In this document: in pieces, positions 52,004 through 58,937 of the stretch
Numbering within the stretch: the stretch's first letter is position 1
Layout: the number at the start of each line of letters is the position of its first letter
Assembly (NCBI RefSeq): GCF_000620665.1
Contig: NZ_JIAU01000007.1
Location: forward strand, 143,616 to 207,615
From: Sphingomonas sp. URHD0057
GTDB lineage: Bacteria > Pseudomonadota > Alphaproteobacteria > Sphingomonadales > Sphingomonadaceae
DNA length: 64,000 nucleotides
Direction of reading: 5' to 3'
Notes under the pieces: generated by a model
Told to the model about the DNA's origin: nothing
Database searches by the model: none
Seen by the model: only the letters and a program-made list of their open reading frames with translations
Translations under genes and position numbers: made by a program

Positions 52004-52903
52004 TCACGCCGCCGCCGTTTGTGCCGGCCAGTCCTGCTCATCCACGAATTGGGCGAGCAACGCTTCCTGGTCCGGCCGCAGCGCATCGATGGCGGCGAAG
52101 CGCTCGGGAATGTGCCGCTGGAGAAGCACCGACGGGCACTGGCCCTCATAATTGCCGAGGTTGGGACGATGCTGCTGGTAACCGACGAGCGCCGCGAGTT
52201 CCGGGCTGAAGCCGCGCGCAATCTCCGGTGGATAGGCAAGCCACTGATTCTCATAGGGCTTCAGCCAGCCGAGGCAGTAGCTGACGATCGCGCCGCGGCG
52301 AACTTCGCTGCTGGCATTGCCGCCGGCGCCGTGGAGCGTGGAGCCCAGGAACAGCAGCGCCGAACTCGGCTCGAGCTCGACCGGGAACGCGCCTGAAGGA
52401 GGCTCCGGGTCGAGCGCGCGCCGGCCGTGGCTGTTGGGCCAGACGACCGTCGCGCCGTTCTCGCGCGTGTAGCGCGTGAAGGGCCACATCACGTTGAGCA
52501 GATATTCGGTCTCGCCGCTCGCACCGCGCCACATATCCTGGTCGCGGTGCGGAAGCTGCGGCGGAGCGCCTGGATGAAGCGCCAGCGCCTGCGTGAGATT
52601 GAGCTGGATCGTGTCGCACCAGGGATCGAGCACGCGGCGCGAGATGCCGAGAATCAGAGGATGCTGGACGAGCTTGCGGGCGAGGGGCGAGCGCGCAAGC
52701 AGCCGCCCGAACCTCTTGGTGCGAGCCCCATAGAAGCCGCCCTTGCAGAACGGCGTGTCGTGGAAGTCGTCGGCCAGGTCCGTATCGAGCGCATCGATCA
52801 GCTGCGGCGAAGCCACATTGGGGATCACGCACCAGCCCTGCTCGAGCACCAGCTTGGTCCAACATTCGACTTGCGGGGCAAGTCCGGGCTGCAGCTCACT
52901 CAT
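52004..52903 (-). CDS. Phytanoyl-CoA dioxygenase family (PhyH) protein
   Basis: 299 residues from ATG 52903 (GAGGAG 8 nt upstream). Fe(II)/2-oxoglutarate oxygenase fold: first facial-triad pair in PPQLPHRDQDMW (His and Asp), the second His in LFLGSTLHGAGGNAS, followed by Arg-containing RRGAIVSYCLGW. Substrate unknown. It lies 15 bp after luxI in the same run; a phyH-type gene next to luxI is, to my knowledge, recurrent in Sphingomonadaceae, implying a link to signal or quorum product chemistry. Confidence 0.85.
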   Translation of the reverse strand: MSELQPGLAPQVECWTKLVLEQGWCVIPNVASPQLIDALDTDLADDFHDTPFCKGGFYGARTKRFGRLLARSPLARKLVQHPLILGISRRVLDPWCDTIQLNLTQALALHPGAPPQLPHRDQDMWRGASGETEYLLNVMWPFTRYTRENGATVVWPNSHGRRALDPEPPSGAFPVELEPSSALLFLGSTLHGAGGNASSEVRRGAIVSYCLGWLKPYENQWLAYPPEIARGFSPELAALVGYQQHRPNLGNYEGQCPSVLLQRHIPERFAAIDALRPDQEALLAQFVDEQDWPAQTAAA

Positions 52904-52918
52904 TCCTTGCACTCCTCA

Positions 52919-53542
52919 TCATGCCGCTTGCGGGATTCGGACGGACTGGTCGTCGACGAGATCCCAGATCCCGTTGGCGGCCAGCAGGCCGGGCGTGTCG
53001 GACCCGATCTCGATCGCGAGCGCGCCGATCATTCCGCACTCGAGGCGCTCTGGAATGCCGAGCGGGCGGCAGTCCCATCCGAAGGCGAGGACCTGCTGAA
53101 GCCAGGCGATCTCGGCAACGCCGGTATAGGTTTGGATTCCCGTTTCGAGCGCATGCCAGGCAAGGGCGCTCACCAGCTGGTTGCGGGTCGATCGCCGCGC
53201 TGCCGCGCTCTGGCGTCGTGACAGGCAGAATCGCGTGATCTCGGCGACGTTCGGGCCGATCGGCGGCGCCGCCGCGCAGAGGCCGGCAAACAGGGTGCTG
53301 AGGATGTGAGGGCGGGTCGTTGGAAGCAGTCTGGCCGAACCCAGATGGTCGCCGTCCTCATCGGCGATGATGAGATAGGTCGCCTGGCTGTCGTCGAACT
53401 CATCGACCTCGAAGCGTCCGTCGAGGATTGGCACATCCCATTTCAGAAGATCGACGAAGACGCTCTTTCGGTCCTCGAACATGGTCCGCAGCGTCCTGTC
53501 GCTACAGGGCTCCACACCTCCGGCTTCGATGATGACCGCCAT
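52919..53542 (-). CDS. luxI: Acyl-homoserine-lactone synthase (LuxI family)
   Basis: 207 residues from ATG 53542, with GGGGG 8 nt upstream; an in-frame start further up is possible. Conserved LuxI positions are present: Arg and Phe in MFEDRKSVFVD, Trp in LLKWDVP, Asp pair in EVDEFDDSQATY, Arg in GSARLLPTTRPHIL, and the EITRFCLS block. It makes an N-acyl-homoserine lactone from S-adenosylmethionine and acyl-ACP in the cytoplasm. Acyl length cannot be predicted here. 72 bp after luxR. Confidence 0.88.
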   Translation of the reverse strand: MAVIIEAGGVEPCSDRTLRTMFEDRKSVFVDLLKWDVPILDGRFEVDEFDDSQATYLIIADEDGDHLGSARLLPTTRPHILSTLFAGLCAAAPPIGPNVAEITRFCLSRRQSAAARRSTRNQLVSALAWHALETGIQTYTGVAEIAWLQQVLAFGWDCRPLGIPERLECGMIGALAIEIGSDTPGLLAANGIWDLVDDQSVRIPQAA

Positions 53543-53614
53543 TCGCTTGTCCCCCAAATCGGGAGCAAGCATCGCGCCGCGGGGCGGCGGACGACATAAC
53601 ACAAACGGTGGGTG

Positions 53615-54349
53615 TCAGCGGCGGAGCACGTCGAGGAAGCCGATGGTGCCGTCGAACAATGCGTGGATTGCAACCAGTGTCCGCTTGCCTACCCCATATC
53701 GCTCATAGGCATGACGCAGATGCTCGCCGACGGTCGCTTCGCTGACCCCGAGGATGCGCGCGATCTCCCAGTCGGACTTGCCCCGCGCCGCCCACATCAC
53801 GCACTCGCGCTGGCGGTCTGTGAGCTGGATTGGCCCCTGGGAAAAGCGGCTCCGGCGCATTCGGCGCGCGGCTTCGAAGGCGAAGGCGCCGACCAGCTGC
53901 AGCAGCGGCAGATGCTCGCCGAACGGCGGGTCGCCGACCGCGCAGGCAAAGGAGCAGGAGCCGTGCGCCTCGCCGGGCACATGAGCCGGAACCGTGAAGC
54001 CCTCTCCTAACCCTTCGCTGCGCGCGAGCTCGAGGATGCGGCGGTCCTGCGCCGTGAGCGCGATCATGTCGGGAAGCATGGACCAGGTGAAGCCAACGCT
54101 GGTCATGTTGCTCGCCCGGTGAACCGGATCCGTCGCGCCGAGCGATTGTTCGTCGAACCATTCCGCCCATCCGTCCGGATAATTGTGGATCCGGATCGCC
54201 GCGCTGCTTCGGCGCACGTCGACATGGTGGGTCAGCGCGAAATAGCGGAAGCCGAGATCGCGCGAGACATCGGCGAGCGCGCCGGCAAGCGCCTCTTCCG
54301 TTTCCAGTTCGCGAACGTCCCTGACAAACGCGTCTACACGACTGAACAT
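53615..54349 (-). CDS. luxR: LuxR family autoinducer-binding regulator 1
   Basis: 244 residues. The autoinducer-binding domain (about 15-165) has the usual FRYFALTHHVDV, IHNYPDGWAEWFDEQSLGATDPVHRAS and GLGEGFTVPAHVPGEAHGSCSFA; Trp, Tyr and Asp positions for AHL contact are there. C-terminal HTH: IQLTDRQRECVMWAARGKSDWEIARILGVSEATVGEHLRHAYERYGV. Immediately upstream of luxI on the same strand, so likely its cognate receptor. Confidence 0.9.
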   Translation of the reverse strand: MFSRVDAFVRDVRELETEEALAGALADVSRDLGFRYFALTHHVDVRRSSAAIRIHNYPDGWAEWFDEQSLGATDPVHRASNMTSVGFTWSMLPDMIALTAQDRRILELARSEGLGEGFTVPAHVPGEAHGSCSFACAVGDPPFGEHLPLLQLVGAFAFEAARRMRRSRFSQGPIQLTDRQRECVMWAARGKSDWEIARILGVSEATVGEHLRHAYERYGVGKRTLVAIHALFDGTIGFLDVLRR

Positions 54350-54357
54350 CCCCCACT

Positions 54358-54370
54358 GCGGCTTTGCCGC
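54358..54370. promoter_or_regulatory. Inverted repeat just upstream of luxR 1
   Basis: GCGGC-TTT-GCCGC dyad, ending 9 bp from the luxR start codon. In RNA it would form a hairpin beside the ribosome site; as DNA it could be a LuxR-type operator, although it does not match the classical lux box. Confidence 0.35.
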
Positions 54371-54504
54371 GACATCCGGGGAGGGTGTTCCAAGTCACAG
54401 CATTCCCGCGGACGCCCTTTCAACCGAGAGCCGCGCCTTCGTTTCTCAGGCGAGGGGCGCAGCACAAGGTCCGAGCGAGGCAATCATGGCGGGGTTGTCG
54501 GACC

Positions 54505-54555
54505 CGTTCAAATATATTCATTTGTTAGTAACTTATTTCTCAAAAATTGAATGAC
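54505..54555. promoter_or_regulatory. AT-rich promoter island before luxR 2
   Basis: About 50 bases of markedly AT-rich sequence (from AAATATATTCATTTG through TTATTTCTCAAAAATTGAATG) in an otherwise GC-rich region, with an ATTCA...TGAAT inverted pair. It is 70-120 bp before the second luxR start and probably holds its promoter. Confidence 0.45.
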
Positions 54556-54623
54556 GCTCGGTCAACAGGGAGGCGGCTGCCTTGCGCCAGCTCGTGAAAG
54601 CGATCCTTGCGAGCTGAGGCCCC

Positions 54624-55364
54624 TTGAGGCGGCTCAGCGATCGCTTCGCTGAAGCCGCGCGGGGCTGCACCGACCTGCCCCAGCTCGGGACGCTTCTGGG
54701 CGACGTCACCCGCGAGCTTGGCTTTCATTATTTCGCGTTGCTCGACCATGCGAGCCTCGGCGCTCCCAGTTCAGGGCTGGTGCGGATCGACAATTATCCG
54801 GAGGATTGGGTCGAGGAGATCGTTTCGCGCGGCTTTGTAGTCGACGATCCGGTGCATCTTGCAAGCCGCCGGACCAATGCCGGGTTCGGCTGGTCTGAGC
54901 TTGGCAATCTGATCAGGCTCGAGCAGCGCCACATGCGCATCCTTGCCCGGAGCCGGCACCACGGCCTTGGTGAAGGCTTGACGGTCCCCGCGAACGTTCC
55001 CGGCGAACCCAGTGCGTCATGCTCGTTCGCGGTCCGGGCAGGCCTCGACACTCCCGCTGCGCAGCTTCACTGCGCCGAGTTGATCGGAGCCCATGCGCTG
55101 TGCGCGGCAAGGGGCCTGCGCCCCGCCGCAAGCCGCAAGCGCCCGCACCTCAGCCGCCGCGAGCTGCAGTGCCTGCGGCTGGTCGCGCTGGGAAAGACCG
55201 ACTGGGAGATCGCGCACATTCTCGGCCTTAGCCCGCACACTGCACATCAATATGTGAAGCGGGCGCGGGCGGCCTACGATACCGTCAGCCGCGCGCAGCT
55301 CGTCGCTTATGGCCTTCGCGACGCCTGGATCAGCTTCGAGGATGCAATTCCCCCGAATGGGTGA
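54624..55364 (+). CDS. LuxR family autoinducer-binding regulator 2
   Basis: 246 residues from TTG 54624. Same architecture as LuxR 1: FHYFALLDHASLG, RIDNYPEDWVEEIVSRGFVVDDPVHLASRR, GLGEGLTVPANVPGEPSASCSFA, then HTH HLSRRELQCLRLVALGKTDWEIAHILGLSPHTAHQYVKRARAAYDT. It is divergent from the luxR-luxI run. Its TGA is followed at once by the ATG of the DUF2285 gene, so the two are coupled. It may sense the same AHL or another. Confidence 0.87.
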   Translation: MRRLSDRFAEAARGCTDLPQLGTLLGDVTRELGFHYFALLDHASLGAPSSGLVRIDNYPEDWVEEIVSRGFVVDDPVHLASRRTNAGFGWSELGNLIRLEQRHMRILARSRHHGLGEGLTVPANVPGEPSASCSFAVRAGLDTPAAQLHCAELIGAHALCAARGLRPAASRKRPHLSRRELQCLRLVALGKTDWEIAHILGLSPHTAHQYVKRARAAYDTVSRAQLVAYGLRDAWISFEDAIPPNG

Positions 55365-56189
55365 ATGGGCTCGCCGCGGCGAGCGGCCTCTGGTCTGCGG
55401 GTGGAAGCGGAGAGAGGGTCCTGGTTCGACTGGCGCGATGGAGCGGCCTACGCGCCGCTGCTGCGCGCCGACCGATCCCTGTTCGCGTGGGAATGGCTCC
55501 GCCGCGACGGCGATTATCGTGCTGCCGCCGAGGCCGCGCTCGAAGGCGCCGGCGGGGAACCTCGCGATGATCTGGCCGCCGCGGTCTTTGGCCTCATTGC
55601 CTTCGAGGATCCGCGACTTCCCGTGCCGCATGCGCGCCCCCTATGGCGAGCGGACGTGCATGCGCTGGTCCTGCCGGCCGCGCGCGGCGAGGGAGCGTCG
55701 GTTGCGGACCAGTTCGACCTCTGCCGCCTCGCCCATTTCGGGCGGCTTATCGCGACCGAGGGCGCTGAGCATTTGCTGCTCTCTGACGGCCTGCGTTCAA
55801 TCAGGCTCGACAGTCCACCGGGCGCGTTCAGCGGCGGCCCCGCCTGCCTTCGCTATGTCGTTGAGGGATTGGCCGCGGCAGCGCCGCGCCTCCTCACCCT
55901 ACGGCGCTTTCTCGCCCTCTGCGGCAGCGGCCATTTCTCGCGCTTGCTCCATCCGGACGAGCCGCGCGCGCGCCGCTGGATTCTGATGCTACGCGCTTGG
56001 GACGGGCTCGCTGCCGGCGCCGGACAACGCGAGATCGCGGGCGAACTGCTGAGCCGGTCGGCGAGCTCGCCGCGGTGGCGAGACAGGGAATCGAGCGTGC
56101 GCTCGCAGGCGCAGCGGCTGGTCAAGTCGGCCTGCGCGATCGCTTCGGGCGGCTATCGCGCCTTCCTGACGGCTAAGCAGGGTCGATGA
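55365..56189 (+). CDS. DUF6499-DUF2285 fusion, FseA-like
   Basis: 274 residues. The N-terminal part (WFDWRDGAAYAPLLRADRSLFAWEWLRRDGDYRAA) matches the DUF6499 pattern; the C-terminal part (RYVVEGLAAAAPRLLTLRRFLALCGSGHFSRLLHPDEPRARRWILMLRAWDGLAAGAGQREIAGEL) is DUF2285, with HTH-like character. In rhizobial ICEMlSym a programmed frameshift joins these domains into FseA, activator of excision under TraR quorum control. Here they are one continuous gene directly after luxR 2. No integrase, excisionase or relaxase is in the window. Confidence 0.75.
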   Translation: MGSPRRAASGLRVEAERGSWFDWRDGAAYAPLLRADRSLFAWEWLRRDGDYRAAAEAALEGAGGEPRDDLAAAVFGLIAFEDPRLPVPHARPLWRADVHALVLPAARGEGASVADQFDLCRLAHFGRLIATEGAEHLLLSDGLRSIRLDSPPGAFSGGPACLRYVVEGLAAAAPRLLTLRRFLALCGSGHFSRLLHPDEPRARRWILMLRAWDGLAAGAGQREIAGELLSRSASSPRWRDRESSVRSQAQRLVKSACAIASGGYRAFLTAKQGR

Positions 56190-56313
56190 ACGTTGGAGCG
56201 GCGTTCCAGCTCACTTCACCGATGCGCCTATGGTTGCTGATGGCGGCGGCGGCGCTGCTCAGGGCCAACCTTGGCGAGTTCAGCGCGCGCGCTGGCAAGC
56301 GTGAACACGACGC

Positions 56314-57069
56314 TCATCGCTCTGCGCACTTACCGGCTGATCGCCAATCACCTTGCAGCCGGATTACCGCCGGCCCGGTAGGCATGGGATACAGCTTGGC
56401 ATTTGTCGGCAGCCACTCATCGGCCGCTGCCTTCGCGCCTGGCCAGGTGCTGTAGTCGTCAAGGACGATAGTCGCGCCTTCAGCGAGCAGCGGCGTCAAG
56501 AAGGCAAGCGAATCCCGAACGCTTTCGTAATAGTCGCAATCGATCGACGCGAACGCGATCCGGTTACCGTCATAAGCCCGGAATGTGTCTTTGTACCACC
56601 CTTCCCAATAGCGCGTTTGTGCAACGGGGAAGCCCAGAACGGATTGCAGCAGCCTTTTGGCGTCGGGCAAAGGCGGGCGATCCTTGAGATCGGAGAGTTT
56701 CTCCGGGATCAGGTCCTTGCGGTAGGTCTCGGCGATAAATCCATCTCGGGGAGTAGGCTCCGGCAAGTCACCCCACCGATCGAACAGATGCAGCGTTCGG
56801 GACGGCTCGCTTTGCAGGACTTGAGCGAGAATGCCGGCCGTGCCTCCGCGGTGGACTCCGATCTCCACAAAATCCCCCGGAATGTTGCGGCGAAGGATTC
56901 GCCTTGCCTCACGCCACAGCGTCACTCGATTGCGGCGCATTACCAGAGTGAATGGGTCGGTCGCCTCGAGCAACCTATGCAATTCAGGCGACATGAGCGC
57001 CAGCAGCCGGCTGAAGCCGAGACGCTCGGGCAAATGAGGATGGAAGGCGATTCCGGGCGGATAGACCAT
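56314..57069 (-). CDS. TylF/MycF-type methyltransferase
   Basis: 251 residues, class I SAM methyltransferase fold: GDFVEIGVHRGGTAGILAQVL (SAM loop), LHLFDRWGDLPEPT, then metal-binding ASIDCDYYESVRDSLAFLTPLLAEGATIVLDDYSTWPGAKAAADEWL as in TylF/MycF sugar O-methyltransferases. It probably methylates a sugar hydroxyl on a glycan or natural product. No other glycan gene is adjacent; it is an isolated unit between the quorum block and a hypothetical gene. Confidence 0.85.
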   Translation of the reverse strand: MVYPPGIAFHPHLPERLGFSRLLALMSPELHRLLEATDPFTLVMRRNRVTLWREARRILRRNIPGDFVEIGVHRGGTAGILAQVLQSEPSRTLHLFDRWGDLPEPTPRDGFIAETYRKDLIPEKLSDLKDRPPLPDAKRLLQSVLGFPVAQTRYWEGWYKDTFRAYDGNRIAFASIDCDYYESVRDSLAFLTPLLAEGATIVLDDYSTWPGAKAAADEWLPTNAKLYPMPTGPAVIRLQGDWRSAGKCAER

Positions 57070-57275
57070 GCCGTGACTTTTGTGTGTCGTCGTCGGTGAG
57101 CGTCAAGCCATGCTTCTAACTGCGGACCGGGGAACGATCCCGCGGCAAGTCACGCACTTGCGAGACGGTGCCGGCTCCGAGCTCGCATCAGTTTATTCCC
57201 CGACCGTTTTGGAGGATTCTTTAAGGCGGCGTTTTCCACCTCTGTTGCATGTCGAGGCGGTTGCAGGGAGGTTAG

Positions 57276-57749
57276 ATGGACGTCCGGTCGAACAGTGCCA
57301 GTAAAGACCCGCTGGATGATCGATTTGGCCTACCCCCATCACCTGCCTTGTTGGCTGGCTTGCAAGCGGCGCACCGGCAAATTGAAGCCGCGCTCGATGA
57401 GCTTGATTCGATTGGCGGTGATGCTGCTCTCGATCCCGCTCAGTTTACGACCGTCCGCCTGCGCGTGGGCCGAGCGAACCTCGCCCGGCGCCAGATCGCG
57501 ACGAAGGTATGCAGCCATCTCATTTCACTGACGGCGATCGACGACACCTACGAAATTCGTGAACTTCAGCGCCGTGACGGCGAGCATTCCAGGCTTGTCT
57601 CGGACCATGTGCAGCGTTGGACGCCCGATGCGGTCCGCGATGATTGGCAAGGATATTGCGACGCCTCGCGCAAGATGAGGGATGGGTTGCGCGAGATCGT
57701 CGTTGCGGAGAGGAAGCTGCTTTACCCATCACTCGAACAGCAGGGCTAA
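57276..57749 (+). CDS. Conserved helical hypothetical protein
   Basis: 157 residues with GGGAGG 7 nt before ATG 57276. Helical throughout: LLAGLQAAHRQIEAALDELDSI, TTVRLRVGRANLARRQIATKVCSHLI, and DWQGYCDASRKMRDGLREIVVAERKLLYPSL. It recalls hemerythrin-like four-helix proteins in outline (His and Glu in the helices), but the full metal-ligand pattern is not there. Function unknown. Confidence 0.65.
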   Translation: MDVRSNSASKDPLDDRFGLPPSPALLAGLQAAHRQIEAALDELDSIGGDAALDPAQFTTVRLRVGRANLARRQIATKVCSHLISLTAIDDTYEIRELQRRDGEHSRLVSDHVQRWTPDAVRDDWQGYCDASRKMRDGLREIVVAERKLLYPSLEQQG

Positions 57750-57941
57750 GGTAGACCGGTCGGGCGCTCTATTGCGACATTGCGGAACCAAGCCCCGCGA
57801 GCGGAGGTTCTCGCCACTCGCGCCAGGTCCGCTGCCCCTCAGCCCTGGTGAATGCCAAGCGGCCCAGCGATCTTCGAGCGTTGGACCCCCTCTTCTTGCG
57901 TAGGCTGCGCGGGAGTCCAGAGGTAGAGGTGCTCAACTGAC

Positions 57942-57955
57942 CTAACTTATGTTAG
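57942..57955. promoter_or_regulatory. Palindrome before the PilZ gene
   Basis: CTAAC-TTAT-GTTAG, perfect arms, 23 bp before the preferred PilZ start at 57978. Possible operator or leader hairpin. Confidence 0.35.
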
Positions 57956-57977
57956 AATGGCCTTGGGGGACTGGATC

Positions 57978-58283
57978 ATGGCCCGCTCGCGGGGGATGAA
58001 TGAACGTGCGCCGAGGGTCGACCTCCGTCGGTCAGGCGTTCTGATCGACTCTGATGGTATTGAGAGTGAAGTCACGATCCTCGACGTTTCGAGGGGTGGC
58101 TTGCGGCTGGTCGTTAGCGAGGGTCTGCGGATCGGAGAGCTTGCGACCCTGCGCGTCGAGCACGGAGAGGCATTTCCCGTCGAAATTCGGTGGTTGTTAG
58201 GCAACGAGGCGGGAGCGGTATTCTTGACTCCGGTCGATTTCGCCGAGTGGGTTCGGCAAGGCCAAGGGGGGCCTGTACCATGA
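57978..58283 (+). CDS. PilZ domain protein
   Basis: 101 residues. c-di-GMP motifs: RAPRVDLRRSG (an RxxxR-like stretch) and LDVSRGGLRLVV (DxSxxGG-type). Length is that of a single-domain PilZ effector. ATG 57978 has GGGGGA 8 nt upstream; ATG 57957 is also in frame. It binds second messenger and would act on a partner; its stop overlaps the next small gene (ATGA). Confidence 0.82.
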   Translation: MARSRGMNERAPRVDLRRSGVLIDSDGIESEVTILDVSRGGLRLVVSEGLRIGELATLRVEHGEAFPVEIRWLLGNEAGAVFLTPVDFAEWVRQGQGGPVP

Positions 58284-58414
58284 CTGAAGAGGACACTGAT
58301 CGAGAAACCGAACAACGGGAGGGAAAGGACCGCCGGAAGGCCGGAGACCGTCGTGATGGCAGTCGCGGCAAGGATCGCCGGGAGGGCGATCGGCGTGCTC
58401 CACCACAAGATTAA
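58280..58414 (+). CDS. 44-residue highly charged protein coupled to PilZ
   Basis: MTEEDTDRETEQREGKDRRK, then repeated KDRR/GDRR units to APPQD; nearly all residues are charged or polar, so it is probably disordered. Start overlaps the PilZ stop (ATGA), which supports translation. Function unknown; a basic-acidic tail of this kind could bind RNA, a membrane or a partner. Confidence 0.5.
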   Translation: MTEEDTDRETEQREGKDRRKAGDRRDGSRGKDRREGDRRAPPQD

Positions 58415-58432
58415 GATTAACTAGCGACTGAA

Positions 58433-58461
58433 GCGGCAGTTTTGGGTCGAAAGCAGAGATT
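58433..58461. repeat. Degenerate intergenic dyad repeat, copy i
   Basis: GGCAGTTTTGGGTCGAAAGCAGAGATT resembles the family variant with TTTGGGTCGAAAGC in the middle; the left arm is eroded. Confidence 0.4.
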
Positions 58462-58493
58462 GGGAATCGCCTCGGTGAGGTCCGAAGGCCACG

Positions 58494-58585
58494 CAAAAAC
58501 GGCGGCACCTCTCGGCCCCGCCGCTCTTGCCTCGACGCGTGAAACGCATGCACTCAACCGCCTTGGACTAGGCGGTCACGGTCAC
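58494..58585 (-). ncRNA. Candidate small RNA with Rho-independent terminator
   Basis: On the minus strand, a hairpin ACCGCCT-N6-AGGCGGT (58576-58557) is followed by a smaller GCG-TTTCA-CGC hairpin, then a stem CGGCGG...CCGCCG (58523-58500) ending in TTTTT, the form of an intrinsic terminator. No minus-strand gene lies nearby to need it. Region 58415-58860 otherwise has only repeats and a short gene fragment. Confidence 0.4.
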
Positions 58586-58611
58586 AATTAGTTGAGCAGG
58601 TTAGTGAAAGG

Positions 58612-58818
58612 TTATGAGCCTGTCGGATGCTTCCAGCGAATGTCCGCAACGGGTGGGAAGCGGTCGTTCAGGACCGGGGCACGAGCCAAATTCATGCGGC
58701 CCAGGGGGGCGCGTAGCCGCTGGGCAAGTGCCAGCGCGTCCGCGTTTCCCCGGAAGTGCACGAAGAACAGGCGGGGCTGTTCACCGACGAGATGATTCCC
58801 GGTGTGCTTCCCATCCAA
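58612..58818 (-). pseudogene. Short gene fragment ending in dyad copy e
   Basis: 68 codons, with a coding-like third-base bias: NHLVGEQPRLFFVHFRGNA, then ALAQRLRAPLGRMNLARAPVLNDRFPPVADIRW. The last ~12 residues come from the dyad repeat. It may be the remnant of a gene truncated by repeat insertion, or a small gene whose end was replaced. No family recognised. Confidence 0.3.
58639..58668. repeat. Intergenic dyad repeat, copy e
   Basis: AATGTCCGC, spacer AACGGGTGGGAA, right arm GCGGTCGTT: inverse orientation relative to copies a and b, one mismatch in the right arm. Confidence 0.75.
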
Positions 58819-58865
58819 CTTCCCTGAAACCTTGACTCCGAAAATCAGGAAATGGATTAGACGGT

Positions 58866-58934
58866 CATGGGGAACAGCGAACTCCCCATGAGGCGAACGG
58901 CTGAAGCGTCGCGTCCTGCTTTTGAGTGGACGCC
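58866..58934 (+). promoter_or_regulatory. Structured leader RNA 1 (chrB-motif-like), before the TorF-like gene
   Basis: Hairpin 1 ATGGGGA...TCCCCAT (58867-58889), hairpin 2 GGCGA-N10-TCGC (58892-58911) and a GCGTCC/GGACGC pair (58911-58933) that ends just before the start codon. Nearly identical to leader 2 at 59616. TCGCGTCC can join hairpin 2 or the terminal stem, a switch-like arrangement. Known bioinformatic chrB RNA motifs lie upstream of chromate genes; membership is not verified. Confidence 0.65.
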
Positions 58935-58937
58935 GCC

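Noticed and set aside
57080..57304. Short plus-strand frame before the 57276 gene
   Set aside because: Overlaps the better-supported gene with a strong ribosome site; no coding features.
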